From: an uncultured Alistipes sp.
Lineage (GTDB): Bacteria > Bacteroidota > Bacteroidia > Bacteroidales > Rikenellaceae
Direction of reading: 5' to 3'
Assembly: GCA_947364365.1 (NCBI GenBank)
Contig: CANASP010000008.1
Location: 46,028-110,027, forward strand
DNA: 64,000 nt
Both the position numbers and the translations under genes were made by a program. Positions 1 to 11,417 of the stretch are shown here, one piece after another; the first letter of the stretch is position 1; each line of letters begins with the position of its first letter. A model generated the notes under the pieces. The model was not told the origin of the DNA, did not search any database, and was given only the letters and a program-made list of their open reading frames with translations.

Positions 1-2
1 GG

Positions 3-374
3 CCCGAGACGCGCTGGAGCCAGGACAACTACGGCCCCGTATGGATTCCGCAGCGGGGCGCCACCGTGGCGCTCACCACGGAGAACCTGCCGCTCTACCG
101 CCGCATCATCGAGGCCTACGAAGGCCACACGCTCGCGGTCGACGGCGAACGGATCCTCATCGACGGCGCCCCGGCCACCGAGTATACCTTCGCCATGGAC
201 TACTACTGGATGATGGGCGACAACCGCCACAACTCGGCCGACTCGCGCTTCTGGGGCTTCGTCCCCGAGGACCACATCGTCGGCAAGGCTTCGTTCGTCT
301 GGCTGTCGCTCGAAGAGGGGAAGTCGTTCCCGTCGAACGTGCGCTGGGAGCGTCTGTTCAAAAAGGTCCGATAG
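3..374 (+). CDS. lepB: Signal peptidase I, C-terminal part (cut by window start)
   Basis: Membrane-bound serine/lysine peptidase that removes signal peptides from exported proteins. The reading frame is open from base 3 and ends with TAG at 372-374, so only the last 123 codons are here. The diagnostic family box GDNRHNSADSRFWG (about 217-258) matches the conserved GDNxxxSxDSRxxG motif. The catalytic Ser and Lys and the membrane anchor lie upstream of the window. The next gene begins two bases after the stop, so the two are probably cotranscribed. The family assignment is secure because of the box; the full length cannot be judged. Confidence 0.93.
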   Translation, partial: PETRWSQDNYGPVWIPQRGATVALTTENLPLYRRIIEAYEGHTLAVDGERILIDGAPATEYTFAMDYYWMMGDNRHNSADSRFWGFVPEDHIVGKASFVWLSLEEGKSFPSNVRWERLFKKVR

Positions 375-375
375 G

Positions 376-987
376 GTGGAGGAGGACCGTTACCTGACCG
401 TCGCCGCCCCGGCCGAGGCCTCCTGCCGCGAGCGGAGCAGCAAGTTCCTCGCCTTCATCTATCCGGTGACGGGCGAGGAGGAGATCCGCGAACGGCTGGA
501 GGCCCTGCGCAAGCGCTACTACGACGCCACGCACCACTGCTACGCCTGGCGGCTGGGCCCCCGCGGCGAGCAGTTCCGCGCCAACGACGACGGCGAGCCC
601 TCGGGCACGGCCGGCAAGCCGATCCTCGGCCAGATGCTCTCGACCGACATCACCGACTGCCTGGTGGTGGTCGTCCGCTACTTCGGCGGCACGAAGCTCG
701 GCGTCCCGGGGCTGATCGCCGCCTACAAGGAGTCGGCCGCCGAGGCGATCGCCGCCGCCGAGATCGTCGACCGCACGGTCGACCGCACGGTCAGGGTCGA
801 GTTTCCCTACGTGGCGATGAACGACATCATGCGCACGGTCAAGGAGCTCCAGCCGCGCATCGAAGCGCAGGAGTTCGACAACCTCTGCTCGATGCGGCTC
901 ACGATCCGCGAGAGTCTGGCCGACCGGCTCGTCGACAAGCTCCGCAAGGCGGGCGGCAGCATCGCCGATCCCGATCCGAAACCCTAA
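376..987 (+). CDS. IMPACT/YigZ family protein
   Basis: 203 aa member of the UPF0029/IMPACT family, of which YigZ is the E. coli relative; the exact biochemical role is not settled, though a translation or nucleic-acid link is often proposed. The family signature is clear: DDGEPSGTAGKP at residues 71-82 and RYFGGTKLGVPGL at 101-113, followed by a small C-terminal ferredoxin-like domain. The start is GTG at 376, one base after the lepB stop, and no better ATG precedes the conserved region. The length is typical of the bacterial family (about 200 aa). Context says only that it is cotranscribed with lepB. Confidence 0.9.
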   Translation: MEEDRYLTVAAPAEASCRERSSKFLAFIYPVTGEEEIRERLEALRKRYYDATHHCYAWRLGPRGEQFRANDDGEPSGTAGKPILGQMLSTDITDCLVVVVRYFGGTKLGVPGLIAAYKESAAEAIAAAEIVDRTVDRTVRVEFPYVAMNDIMRTVKELQPRIEAQEFDNLCSMRLTIRESLADRLVDKLRKAGGSIADPDPKP

Positions 988-1020
988 TCCATAAGCGGGC
1001 CGATGGGCCTGCGACCTGCA

Positions 1021-3831
<2,811 letters not shown>

Positions 3832-5046
3832 ATGGAATTCTACACCTATACGCTCCCCAACGGCATCCGCGGCATCCACCGCCAGGTGCGCGGCTCCGTG
3901 GCCCACTGCGCGCTGACCATCGGCGCGGGCAGCCGCGACGAGCAGCCCGACCAGTACGGCCTGGCGCATCTGACCGAACACGCCTTCTTCAAGGGTACCG
4001 AACGCCGCCGTGCCTGGCAGGTCAACTGCCGGCTGGAGAACCTCGGCGGCGAGCTCAACGCCTTCACCACCAAGGAGGACACGACGATCCACGCCACGAC
4101 GCTGCGCGGCGATTTCGCCAAAGCGGCCGAACTGATCGCCGACGTGGCCTTCCGCTCGACCTTTCCCGAGCGTGAAATCGAGCGCGAGAAGGAGGTGATC
4201 GTCGACGAGATCAACACCTACAAGGATTCACCCGCCGACCTGATCTACGACACCTTCGAGGAGTTGCTCTTCGAGGGATCGGAGTTGAGCCACAACATCC
4301 TGGGGACCAAGCGGTCGCTCATGCGCCACGACGGCAACGCCATCCGCCGCTTCATCGGCCGCACGCACACCACCGACCGCATGGTCTTCTCCACCATCGG
4401 CAGCTTCTCGGCCCGCACGGCCGAGACGGTCGCCGCACGTTATTTCGGCTCCCGCCCCGCTACGGTGCGCGATTTCGAACGGATCGCACCTGCTCCGCAA
4501 GCCCCCTTCGAGCGGGAGATAGTCAAACACACCCACCAGACCCACTGCATCATCGGCTGCCGCGCCTACGGCAGCGACGACAGCCGGCGCCTGCCGCTGG
4601 CGCTGCTTATCAATCTGCTGGGCGGCCCCTCGGCCAATTCGCTGCTCAACGTCGAGGTGCGCGAGCGGCACGGCCTCTCCTACAACATCGAAGCGACCTA
4701 CACGCCCTATTGCGACACGGGGCTGGTGGCGATCTACTTCAGCAGCGAACATGCCAACGCCGCGCAATGCGTGGAGCTCATCATGGGCCAGCTCCGCCGC
4801 CTGCGCACCGAGCCGCTCACGTCGCGCCGCCTCTCAATGGCCAAGAAGCAGTTCATCGCCCAGCTGGCCATTGCCGGCGAGAGCAACGAGAGCTACATGC
4901 TCGGCGCGGGCAAGAGCCTGCTGACCCACGGCGCGATGGACACCATGGAGGAGGTCTGCGCCAAGATCCGCGCGCTGACCGCACAGCAGCTCACCGCCGT
5001 CGCCGAGGAGCTGTTCTCCGGCATGTCCCGCCTGACCTACAAATAA
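3832..5046 (+). CDS. M16 family zinc peptidase (pitrilysin/processing-peptidase type)
   Basis: 404 aa single-unit M16 metallopeptidase. The inverted zinc motif HxxEH is seen as HLTEH at residues 46-50, with the third ligand region EKEVIVDEIN near residues 119-128. The C-terminal half contains the second, non-catalytic M16 domain. This is the size of the bacterial YmxG/PqqL-like short forms, which usually work as dimers. The ATG follows the uvrA stop with no gap, implying translational coupling. No signal peptide is seen, so a cytoplasmic role is likely; the substrate is unknown. Confidence 0.9.
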   Translation: MEFYTYTLPNGIRGIHRQVRGSVAHCALTIGAGSRDEQPDQYGLAHLTEHAFFKGTERRRAWQVNCRLENLGGELNAFTTKEDTTIHATTLRGDFAKAAELIADVAFRSTFPEREIEREKEVIVDEINTYKDSPADLIYDTFEELLFEGSELSHNILGTKRSLMRHDGNAIRRFIGRTHTTDRMVFSTIGSFSARTAETVAARYFGSRPATVRDFERIAPAPQAPFEREIVKHTHQTHCIIGCRAYGSDDSRRLPLALLINLLGGPSANSLLNVEVRERHGLSYNIEATYTPYCDTGLVAIYFSSEHANAAQCVELIMGQLRRLRTEPLTSRRLSMAKKQFIAQLAIAGESNESYMLGAGKSLLTHGAMDTMEEVCAKIRALTAQQLTAVAEELFSGMSRLTYK

Positions 5047-5065
5047 CGCATTTCCAGACAACACC

Positions 5066-5659
5066 ATGAAAGAGATCGTCTTCGTCCTGCTCGACCGGTT
5101 CGCCGACTGGGAGGCAGCCTTCCTCGCCCCGGCGCTCTGCGGCGGGGTAGCCCCGGGCCGCCCGGGCTCCTACGCCGTCCGCTACCTCACGCCCGACGGA
5201 GCCCCCGTCCGCTCTTTGGGCGGCCTTCGCGTCACCCCCGACTACGACGCCAGCGCGCTGCCCGAGGCCTGCGCCGCACTGATCCTCGTCGGCGGCCTCG
5301 GTTGGCAGTCGCCCGAGGCCGCGACCGTCGCACCGCTCGTCGACGAGGCCCGCCGCCGCGGGCTTCCGCTCGGCGCCATCTGCAACGCCTGCGCGTTCCT
5401 CGCGGCCCACGGCCACCTCAACGATGTCCGCCACACGGGCAACACCTGCGCGATGCTGCGCGAGTGGGGTGGCGACCGCTACACGGGCGAGGCGCTCTTC
5501 GAGGAGCGCCAGGCCGTCTCCGACGGCGGCATCATCACGGCCAACGGCTCGGCCTGCCTCGAATTCACGCGCGCCTGCCTGCTGGCCCTCGACGCCGACA
5601 CGCCGGAGGCCATCGAGGCGTCGTACCGCTTCAACAAGGAGGGATTCTACAAGGTCTGA
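5066..5659 (+). CDS. DJ-1/PfpI family protein
   Basis: 197 aa protein of the class I glutamine-amidotransferase-like fold. The nucleophile-elbow region LGAICNACAF (residues 102-111) puts Cys106 in the position of the DJ-1/PfpI reactive cysteine; a glutamate early in the chain (EAAF, residues 16-19) sits where the family partner acid lies. Relatives include glyoxalase III-like and stress proteins, but the sequence does not distinguish among them. It follows the M16 peptidase by 19 bases and precedes an O-methyltransferase by 4 bases, so it belongs to the same plus-strand run. Confidence 0.85.
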   Translation: MKEIVFVLLDRFADWEAAFLAPALCGGVAPGRPGSYAVRYLTPDGAPVRSLGGLRVTPDYDASALPEACAALILVGGLGWQSPEAATVAPLVDEARRRGLPLGAICNACAFLAAHGHLNDVRHTGNTCAMLREWGGDRYTGEALFEERQAVSDGGIITANGSACLEFTRACLLALDADTPEAIEASYRFNKEGFYKV

Positions 5660-5663
5660 CACC

Positions 5664-6311
5664 ATGGACGCACTCGAACGCTACGTACACGACCACACCG
5701 AAGCCGAGGAGGAGCTCCTGCGCGAACTCGACCGCGAGACCCACTGCCGCACCGTGGCGCCGCGCATGCTCTCGGGCCACCTCCAGGGCAAGCTGCTCAA
5801 GCTGCTCGTCCGCATGCACCGCCCGCGGCGCATGCTCGAGATCGGCACCTTCACCGGCTACTCGGCCCTCTCGATGGCCGCGGGGCTCACGCCGGGTGCC
5901 GAGCTCCACACCATCGAGGTCGACGACGAGCTGGAGGAGCTGGCCCGCTCCTACTTCGACCGCTCGCCCCACGGCTCGAAAATCCGCCTGCACATCGGCT
6001 CGGCGCTCGACATCGCCCCCTCGCTCGGCTATCCGTTCGACCTGGTATTCATCGACGGCGACAAGCGCGAATACCCCGACTACTACCGCATGCTCATGGG
6101 CGACCGCGACGGGCAGCCGCTCGTCGGGCCCGGCTCGGTGCTCGTCGCCGACAACATCCTCTGGTCGGGCAAGGTCGTCGAGCCCGTCGCCGCCCGCGAC
6201 CGCCACACGCAGGCGCTCATCGAATTCAACCGCATGGTCATGGAAGATCCCCGGGTGGAGAACGTCATCGTCCCGCTGCGCGACGGCCTCAACCTGATCT
6301 ACGTGAAATAA
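5664..6311 (+). CDS. Class I SAM-dependent O-methyltransferase
   Basis: 215 aa, in the catechol/caffeoyl-CoA O-methyltransferase-like family (methyltransf_3). The SAM-binding motif MLEIGTFTGYSALSMA lies near residues 53-68 and the metal/substrate loop VFIDGDKREYPDYY near residue 128. DNILWSGKV supplies the downstream metal ligand region. The ATG at 5664 is four bases after the preceding stop, and homology starts with the first helix (MDALERYVHDH), which supports this start. Substrate unknown. A 10-bp perfect hairpin follows the gene. Confidence 0.88.
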   Translation: MDALERYVHDHTEAEEELLRELDRETHCRTVAPRMLSGHLQGKLLKLLVRMHRPRRMLEIGTFTGYSALSMAAGLTPGAELHTIEVDDELEELARSYFDRSPHGSKIRLHIGSALDIAPSLGYPFDLVFIDGDKREYPDYYRMLMGDRDGQPLVGPGSVLVADNILWSGKVVEPVAARDRHTQALIEFNRMVMEDPRVENVIVPLRDGLNLIYVK

Positions 6312-6320
6312 CCCCCGCGC

Positions 6321-6350
6321 GCGGACGGCGCCACGGTCTCCGCCGTCCGC
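6321..6350 (+). terminator. Intercistronic hairpin without U tract
   Basis: Perfect 10-bp stem GCGGACGGCG / CGCCGTCCGC with a 10-base loop, just after the methyltransferase stop. No run of T follows, so it may be a processing or stability element and not an efficient intrinsic terminator. Confidence 0.4.
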
Positions 6351-6373
6351 CCCGACGATCAACTTACTGCATT

Positions 6374-6712
6374 ATGGAAATCAAGGAATTGCAACAGCGC
6401 GTCGACGACTGGATCCACCGCTACGGCGTGCGTTACTTCAGCGAACTGACCAACCTGGCCATCCTCACCGAGGAGGTGGGGGAGCTGGCCCGCGTCATGG
6501 CCCGCCGCTACGGCGACCAGTCGTTCAAAGCGGGCGAAAAGGACAACCTCGACGAGGAGCTGGCCGACATCCTATGGGTTGTCGTCTGCCTGGCCAACCA
6601 GACCGGCACCGACCTCACGGCCGCCCTCGAAGCCTCCTTCGCCAAGAAAACCGCCCGCGACAAGGACCGCCACCGCTCCAACCCCAAACTGACCGCAAAC
6701 AAAAACGGTTGA
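6374..6712 (+). CDS. MazG-like nucleotide pyrophosphohydrolase
   Basis: 112 aa all-alpha NTP pyrophosphohydrolase of the MazG/iMazG group, which hydrolyses nucleoside triphosphates to monophosphate and pyrophosphate and is thought to clean non-canonical or excess nucleotides. The metal-binding pattern is visible: EEVGELARV (residues 31-39) and DEELADILW (58-66), the usual ExxE...ExxD arrangement. Single-domain length is typical. The ATG is preceded by an AT-richer spacer. The gene ends immediately before a strong terminator shared with the converging capsule operon. Confidence 0.88.
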   Translation: MEIKELQQRVDDWIHRYGVRYFSELTNLAILTEEVGELARVMARRYGDQSFKAGEKDNLDEELADILWVVVCLANQTGTDLTAALEASFAKKTARDKDRHRSNPKLTANKNG

Positions 6713-6733
6713 GGCTATGCCTCAACCGTTTTT
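6701..6733. terminator. Bidirectional intrinsic terminator
   Basis: AAAAACGGTTGAGGC, three-base loop TAT, then GCCTCAACCGTTTTT. The A tract on one side and the T tract on the other make it work in both directions. It separates the plus-strand MazG-like gene from the end of the minus-strand capsule operon. Confidence 0.93.
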
Positions 6734-6752
6734 ACTTTTCACTTACAGATCA

Positions 6753-7343
6753 TCATTTCGACACGATCTCCCAAAACGTCCTGAAAATAAGCCCGATGTC
6801 ATATATAAACGAATGATTGGCAACATATTCCAGATCGATCCGCAACTTATCCTGCATCACGACCTCCACATAACATCGGTCGGGATCTTCCGCTTGATCC
6901 AACAACTCGTTCTCATTGCGGTAGCGAATCGATGCCAAACTCGTGATTCCGGGACGGACATCCAATACGTGCATTTGTTCAGGCGTATAGAGGTCGACAT
7001 ACTTCCGCACCTCGGGCCTCGGACCGACCAGGCTCATGTCTCCGACAAATACGTTGATTAACTGCGGCAGCTCATCCAGTTTGTATTTGCGGATAAAATA
7101 GCCCGATCGTGTAACGCGGGGATCGTGCCCGCCAACAGTTATCAGCCCCTTCTTGTCCGATCCGACACGCATGGACCGGAATTTGAACAGTCTGAAATCC
7201 AGATTATTGCGCCCCACGCGGATTTGCCGGTAAAAGACCGGACCGTCGGAATCGAGCTTGATCCAGACGGCCAACAGAAGAAAAACGGGAGAGAGGACGA
7301 GCAGTCCGAAACCGCTCGACACGACATCGAAAATACGTTTCAC
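6753..7343 (-). CDS. Initiating undecaprenyl-phosphate sugar-1-phosphate transferase (PglC/WcfS type)
   Basis: 196 aa bacterial sugar transferase that moves a sugar-1-phosphate from a UDP-sugar to undecaprenyl phosphate, the first step of capsule repeat-unit assembly. It has only the single N-terminal membrane segment (about residues 8-28) of the short monotopic PglC-like enzymes, not the multi-pass N-terminus of WbaP/WcaJ. Conserved blocks: KFRSMR (about 54-59), the catalytic-region DELPQLINV (90-98) and SLVGPRPE (103-110). It is the last gene of the operon, next to the aminotransferase, the same pairing as WcfR/WcfS for AATGal in Bacteroides PSA. Substrate identity is inference. Confidence 0.93.
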   Translation of the reverse strand: MKRIFDVVSSGFGLLVLSPVFLLLAVWIKLDSDGPVFYRQIRVGRNNLDFRLFKFRSMRVGSDKKGLITVGGHDPRVTRSGYFIRKYKLDELPQLINVFVGDMSLVGPRPEVRKYVDLYTPEQMHVLDVRPGITSLASIRYRNENELLDQAEDPDRCYVEVVMQDKLRIDLEYVANHSFIYDIGLIFRTFWEIVSK

Positions 7344-7352
7344 GGAATAGAA

Positions 7353-8558
7353 TTATTTCGAAATGATATCGACGAAATTGGAAATGACGTACTCTACATC
7401 ATCATCCGAAAGACGCGTATGCAGCGGCAGCGTCACTTCGTTGCGATATTGGTCGTAGGCATGGGGGTAATCCGCAATATCGAATCCCAACGCCTTATAG
7501 GCAGTCATCATCGGCAGCGGCTTGTAATGGACGTTGCACGCAATACCCCGTTCGGCCATCCGTTCGATCACCCGGTTGCGATCCTCCACATCCCTGCCCA
7601 GCAAGCGAACCAGATAAAGGTGCCCGCTCGACGCATGATCGCAGCCATAATGATCCAGAACCTGTACATCGCAATTTTTCAACGCCTCGTCATAACGTTC
7701 GATAATCCGACGGCGGCGAGCCAGGAGTTCAGGGTACCGCTCGAACTGCACCAGTCCGATCGCTGCCATAATATCGGTCATATTGCACTTGTAGTCAGGC
7801 GCAATGATATCGTACTCCCAGGCTCCGAGTTTCGTCTTGGCCAGCGCATCCTTATTTTGACCATGCAACGACAACAACTGGAACTGCTTGTAAAGCCATT
7901 CGTCGTCTACGCCGGGAATCGGCCTCCAGGTCAATGCACCGCCCTCTGCCGTCGTAAGGTTCTTGACGGCATGGAAAGAAAACGAGGTGAAATCGGCAAT
8001 CTCGCCGCACATTCGGCCGTGCCATTGCGCGCCAAATGCGTGGGCGGCATCGGCCATCACGATCACTCGACCGAAAGCTTTCTGCATCTCGTTCGCAGGA
8101 CGGAACAACGCCTTTTTCGCCTCTACTGCCGCAAACACACGATCATAGTCGCACACGACACCGGCCAGATCCACAGGGATAACCACCTTTGTCCGCTCCG
8201 TGATCGCTTCGGCCAACTTATCGTAATCCATCTCGAACGAGCCGGGCTGCGTATCGACCATAACCACCCGCGCTCCGACATGACACGTAACGCTTGCCGT
8301 TGCCGTATAGGTATACGCCGACGTAATGACCTCATCACCCGGGCCGACTCCCAACACACGGAGAATAAGTTCCATACATGCCGTCGCCGAATTCAGGCAC
8401 ACAGCCTTTTCCGTATGGCAATATGCAGCGATTCGCCGCTCGAATTCTTTCGTCCGCGGACCGGTCGTGATCCAGCCCGACCGCAGGGCCTCGCATACTT
8501 CTTGAATCTCCGCCTCCGATATATCCGGCGGCGAGAAGGGTATATTCTGCCTTTTCAT
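7353..8558 (-). CDS. DegT/DnrJ/EryC1/StrS sugar aminotransferase
   Basis: 401 aa PLP-dependent aminotransferase that converts a nucleotide-linked keto-sugar to an amino-sugar. The PLP lysine lies in FSFHAVKNLTTAEGGAL (about residues 194-210); the DAAHAFG motif (about 172-178) holds the PLP-binding Asp. The best functional parallel is PglE/WcfR, which aminate UDP-4-keto-6-deoxy-GlcNAc made by a CapD/PglF-type dehydratase; such a dehydratase is encoded at 19343-21265 in the same operon. It sits 9 bases upstream of the initiating transferase. UDP-2-acetamido-4-amino-2,4,6-trideoxyhexose as product is inference from this set. Confidence 0.92.
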   Translation of the reverse strand: MKRQNIPFSPPDISEAEIQEVCEALRSGWITTGPRTKEFERRIAAYCHTEKAVCLNSATACMELILRVLGVGPGDEVITSAYTYTATASVTCHVGARVVMVDTQPGSFEMDYDKLAEAITERTKVVIPVDLAGVVCDYDRVFAAVEAKKALFRPANEMQKAFGRVIVMADAAHAFGAQWHGRMCGEIADFTSFSFHAVKNLTTAEGGALTWRPIPGVDDEWLYKQFQLLSLHGQNKDALAKTKLGAWEYDIIAPDYKCNMTDIMAAIGLVQFERYPELLARRRRIIERYDEALKNCDVQVLDHYGCDHASSGHLYLVRLLGRDVEDRNRVIERMAERGIACNVHYKPLPMMTAYKALGFDIADYPHAYDQYRNEVTLPLHTRLSDDDVEYVISNFVDIISK

Positions 8559-8582
8559 ATCAAACTTAATAACTATTAAAAT

Positions 8583-9569
8583 TTATTTTCGCCTTATTAT
8601 ACCCACCAGTGTTCCTATGCCATAGGATATATGGATGACAAAAAACAGCCAAGGAAGAACGAGCAGGTGTTTAAAGCCGAATTTAACACAAGCATGAACC
8701 GCCGCAATCACAGCTACAGCAAAATAGAGTAACAGAATGCCACCGGCCAACCACCACATTAGCGGCCAAATAAATCCTGTCGCGAACAAGAACAGCAAAG
8801 AAGAGACAAAACACAATGGAATCAAATGGCGCAAACCGACCGAAGCGGAATCAATGTAAAGCAATCTTCCTATCGATTTTCCATTCGCATACATCTGTTT
8901 GGCGCTCTCGCCAACCGTACCTCTTGCATAATAAGTACATTCGATTTGAGGATCGAGAAATATTTTATATCCTGCTTTTCTGATTCTCGAATTATATTCA
9001 TTATCCTCTCCTCGTGGCAAATCCTCGCGCATCCCCCCGATCTGCTCGATCACAGTCCGGGGAAAAGCGCCGAACGGTACAGTATCAACGCATGCCGCAT
9101 CTTTACTTACTCGAAACGCGGCACCTCCAATGCCAAATGAAACCTGATTGAGGATCGCATTGGATTCAGCAATAATATGAGGACTTTGAGATTGAATATT
9201 CCAGATTCCCCCCACATTCCCGAATTCCGGATGATCCGTAAGATGTTTGACACATAACTCTATATAACGGTCACTATAAATAGCATGCGCATCCAAACGG
9301 ACCAAATAGGGTGCATCGGAATTGTCATATCCGATATTAAAAGCTATGGACTGTATTCTTCCAGGATTATCCAGTAACCGGATGTTATCGTATTGCCGCC
9401 CAAATTCTGCAACAATTTCACGCGTCCGATCCCCGCTTCCGCCATCTACCACCATTATATCCATTTGATCAAACGGATACGTCTGTCGAATAACGGAATC
9501 AAGACAACCGGCAATAAAGCGCTCTTCATTCAACGTCGGAATGACAACAGCAACCTTGTATTGAGTCAT
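8583..9569 (-). CDS. Family 2 glycosyltransferase with C-terminal membrane segments
   Basis: 328 aa GT-A fold glycosyltransferase resembling ExoA of succinoglycan synthesis. The N-terminal donor site VVIPTLNEERFIAGCLDS is at about residues 8-25, the DGGSGDRT motif near 41-48 and the DAHA (DxD-like) metal motif near 94-97. Three hydrophobic helices occupy about residues 245-320, anchoring the catalytic domain to the inner membrane. The gene is clearly richer in AT than the flanking chromosome. It would add one sugar to the lipid-linked repeat unit; donor and linkage cannot be read from the sequence. Confidence 0.9.
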   Translation of the reverse strand: MTQYKVAVVIPTLNEERFIAGCLDSVIRQTYPFDQMDIMVVDGGSGDRTREIVAEFGRQYDNIRLLDNPGRIQSIAFNIGYDNSDAPYLVRLDAHAIYSDRYIELCVKHLTDHPEFGNVGGIWNIQSQSPHIIAESNAILNQVSFGIGGAAFRVSKDAACVDTVPFGAFPRTVIEQIGGMREDLPRGEDNEYNSRIRKAGYKIFLDPQIECTYYARGTVGESAKQMYANGKSIGRLLYIDSASVGLRHLIPLCFVSSLLFLFATGFIWPLMWWLAGGILLLYFAVAVIAAVHACVKFGFKHLLVLPWLFFVIHISYGIGTLVGIIRRK

Positions 9570-9632
9570 ATCGATTATAAATTTCGTCTATAATGCGTTC
9601 ACGCCTCTCTAAAAGATCAGGCCATCACCATC

Positions 9633-10700
9633 TCAAACCATCTTCAGCGATCGGAGTACAAGCAGTGTTCGCTCCAAACCACGCCGTATATCATATGCAG
9701 GATACCAACCAAGCGATCTCAATTTTGCACCATTCAACCGGGCCTTCGTAGCCTTGCTGTAACCCACTCGTTCAACTTCATCAGGCAGTTCGAATATCAC
9801 CTTCCGACCGGATATATCCGCGATTATTCCCGCCAAATCCTTAAGCCGAATGTCTGAACTCCCATCTGCCACATTGTAAGCCTCACCATCCTGGCCATTC
9901 AGCAGAATCGTTAATAATCCAGAGACCGCATCCGCGACATAGGTATACGAATAGTATTGCGTTCCTGCGCTTTTCAATACAATATCCTCTCCCCGCACTC
10001 CTTTTAGAATAAACTGAGATATGGCTTTGGTATCCGACGCCAACATGGTGGGACCATAGGAGCGAGTGAGTCGCGGTATAACAACTTCCAACCCCTTCTG
10101 TCGCCGATATGCTTGACATAATGCCTCTCCACATCGTTTGCTTTCTGGGTAACCAGCGCGCAACGTATTGGAATCTATATAACCGCAGTATGATTCGTCA
10201 AACAGTTCTTCATCGCCTCGATTTTCCCCATATATTTCATTCGACGATGCAAAAACAAAACGCCGGGCCTCTTTTTCGGCAGCAAATTCAAGCAAATTAT
10301 AAGTACCTATGATATTAGCAGTTATTGTTCCAATAGGATCGGTTGCATAAGCCACAGGATGGGTGTTGCTTGCCAAATGAATTACATAATCGACAGATCC
10401 GAACTGACCAGGATTCAGCGGTTTATTGATATCCTGACTGACAAATTCGAACCATTTTGAATCGTAATAACTGCCGAATCGCGATTTTGCTTTTTCTATG
10501 CTGCGACCAAGAGCATATACTTTACAACACAATCCGTTAACCGAATTTGCATACATGATAACATCCACCAAGAAACTCCCGATCAATCCAGTAGATCCTG
10601 CAATAACCAGGCTCCGATTTTTCAATTTTTCCCATGGCAAATCGACAGAGCCAACAGTCTCTACATCCTCTCTGTATAATGCACTATCAAGCATATTCAC
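9633..10700 (-). CDS. NAD-dependent epimerase/dehydratase (extended SDR)
   Basis: 355 aa extended short-chain dehydrogenase/reductase. The Rossmann motif GSTGLIGS lies near residues 35-42 and the catalytic pair as YPESK near residue 184. Extended SDRs in capsule loci act on nucleotide sugars (epimerases, 4,6-dehydratases, decarboxylases). This gene ends next to an IspD/TarI-like cytidylyltransferase with no spacer, so its substrate could be a CDP-linked polyol or sugar instead of a UDP-sugar; that is an inference from position only. Confidence 0.88.
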   Translation of the reverse strand: MNMLDSALYREDVETVGSVDLPWEKLKNRSLVIAGSTGLIGSFLVDVIMYANSVNGLCCKVYALGRSIEKAKSRFGSYYDSKWFEFVSQDINKPLNPGQFGSVDYVIHLASNTHPVAYATDPIGTITANIIGTYNLLEFAAEKEARRFVFASSNEIYGENRGDEELFDESYCGYIDSNTLRAGYPESKRCGEALCQAYRRQKGLEVVIPRLTRSYGPTMLASDTKAISQFILKGVRGEDIVLKSAGTQYYSYTYVADAVSGLLTILLNGQDGEAYNVADGSSDIRLKDLAGIIADISGRKVIFELPDEVERVGYSKATKARLNGAKLRSLGWYPAYDIRRGLERTLLVLRSLKMV

Positions 10701-11417
10701 TTATTTTAACCATTTATCCTTATCGGCTTTCAGATATGCCTTGAACATCTCCAGATCATCTTTCGTCGTAAGTTTGATATTCTTATCAGACCCGGCCGCA
10801 AAATAAAGCCGTTCGCCCAACTCCACCATCATCGTGTTCGTATAGGACGAACCGTATATACCGATCTTCTTCTCAAAAGCCTCATGGTACGCCTCGTCGA
10901 GTTTCTTAAATTTATAAGCCTGAGGCGTTGAAACACGGCGCAATGTTTCACGAGGAATATATTTCACAGTAGATATCTCATCATCCACGACAAAGATTTG
11001 CTCGTTATAAGGAAGCGACGTTACTGCATTACCATGTTTTTGGCAGGTCACAATGACATCCGACAAGACAGCGTCGTCCACTAATGGCCTAATACCATCA
11101 TGAATTATCACCACATCATCGGAGCTACAGATCCCTTCAAGATTATACACACCATTCCGAATCGATTCTTGGCCTGTAGCACCACCCGAAACAACCCATT
11201 TCAACTTCGTTATACCAAATTGTTTGGCATACGCCCACAATATATCATGCCAGCCATCGATACACACGACTTCGATGGCATCGATTTGCGGATGGTTCTG
11301 AAACCCCGAAAGCGTATATAACAATATGGGTTTATCGTAAACATTGATAAACTGCTTGGGGATATCTTGTCCCATACGGTGTCCGGATCCGCCAGCAATA
11401 ATTATAGCTACGTTCAT
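10701..11417 (-). CDS. IspD/TarI-like cytidylyltransferase
   Basis: 238 aa cytidylyltransferase of the IspD superfamily. The CTP-binding signature AGGSGHRMGQDIPKQF spans about residues 8-23; DGIRPL near 106-111 matches the conserved DxxRP motif. Members inside capsule loci (TarI, Bcs1 N-terminal domain) activate ribitol-5-phosphate or a related polyol phosphate to a CDP-polyol, whereas housekeeping IspD makes CDP-methylerythritol. Its place among a TagF-like transferase, a LicD protein and a second cytidylyltransferase favours the polyol role. It overlaps the flippase gene by 4 bases and abuts the epimerase gene. Confidence 0.88.
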   Translation of the reverse strand: MNVAIIIAGGSGHRMGQDIPKQFINVYDKPILLYTLSGFQNHPQIDAIEVVCIDGWHDILWAYAKQFGITKLKWVVSGGATGQESIRNGVYNLEGICSSDDVVIIHDGIRPLVDDAVLSDVIVTCQKHGNAVTSLPYNEQIFVVDDEISTVKYIPRETLRRVSTPQAYKFKKLDEAYHEAFEKKIGIYGSSYTNTMMVELGERLYFAAGSDKNIKLTTKDDLEMFKAYLKADKDKWLK

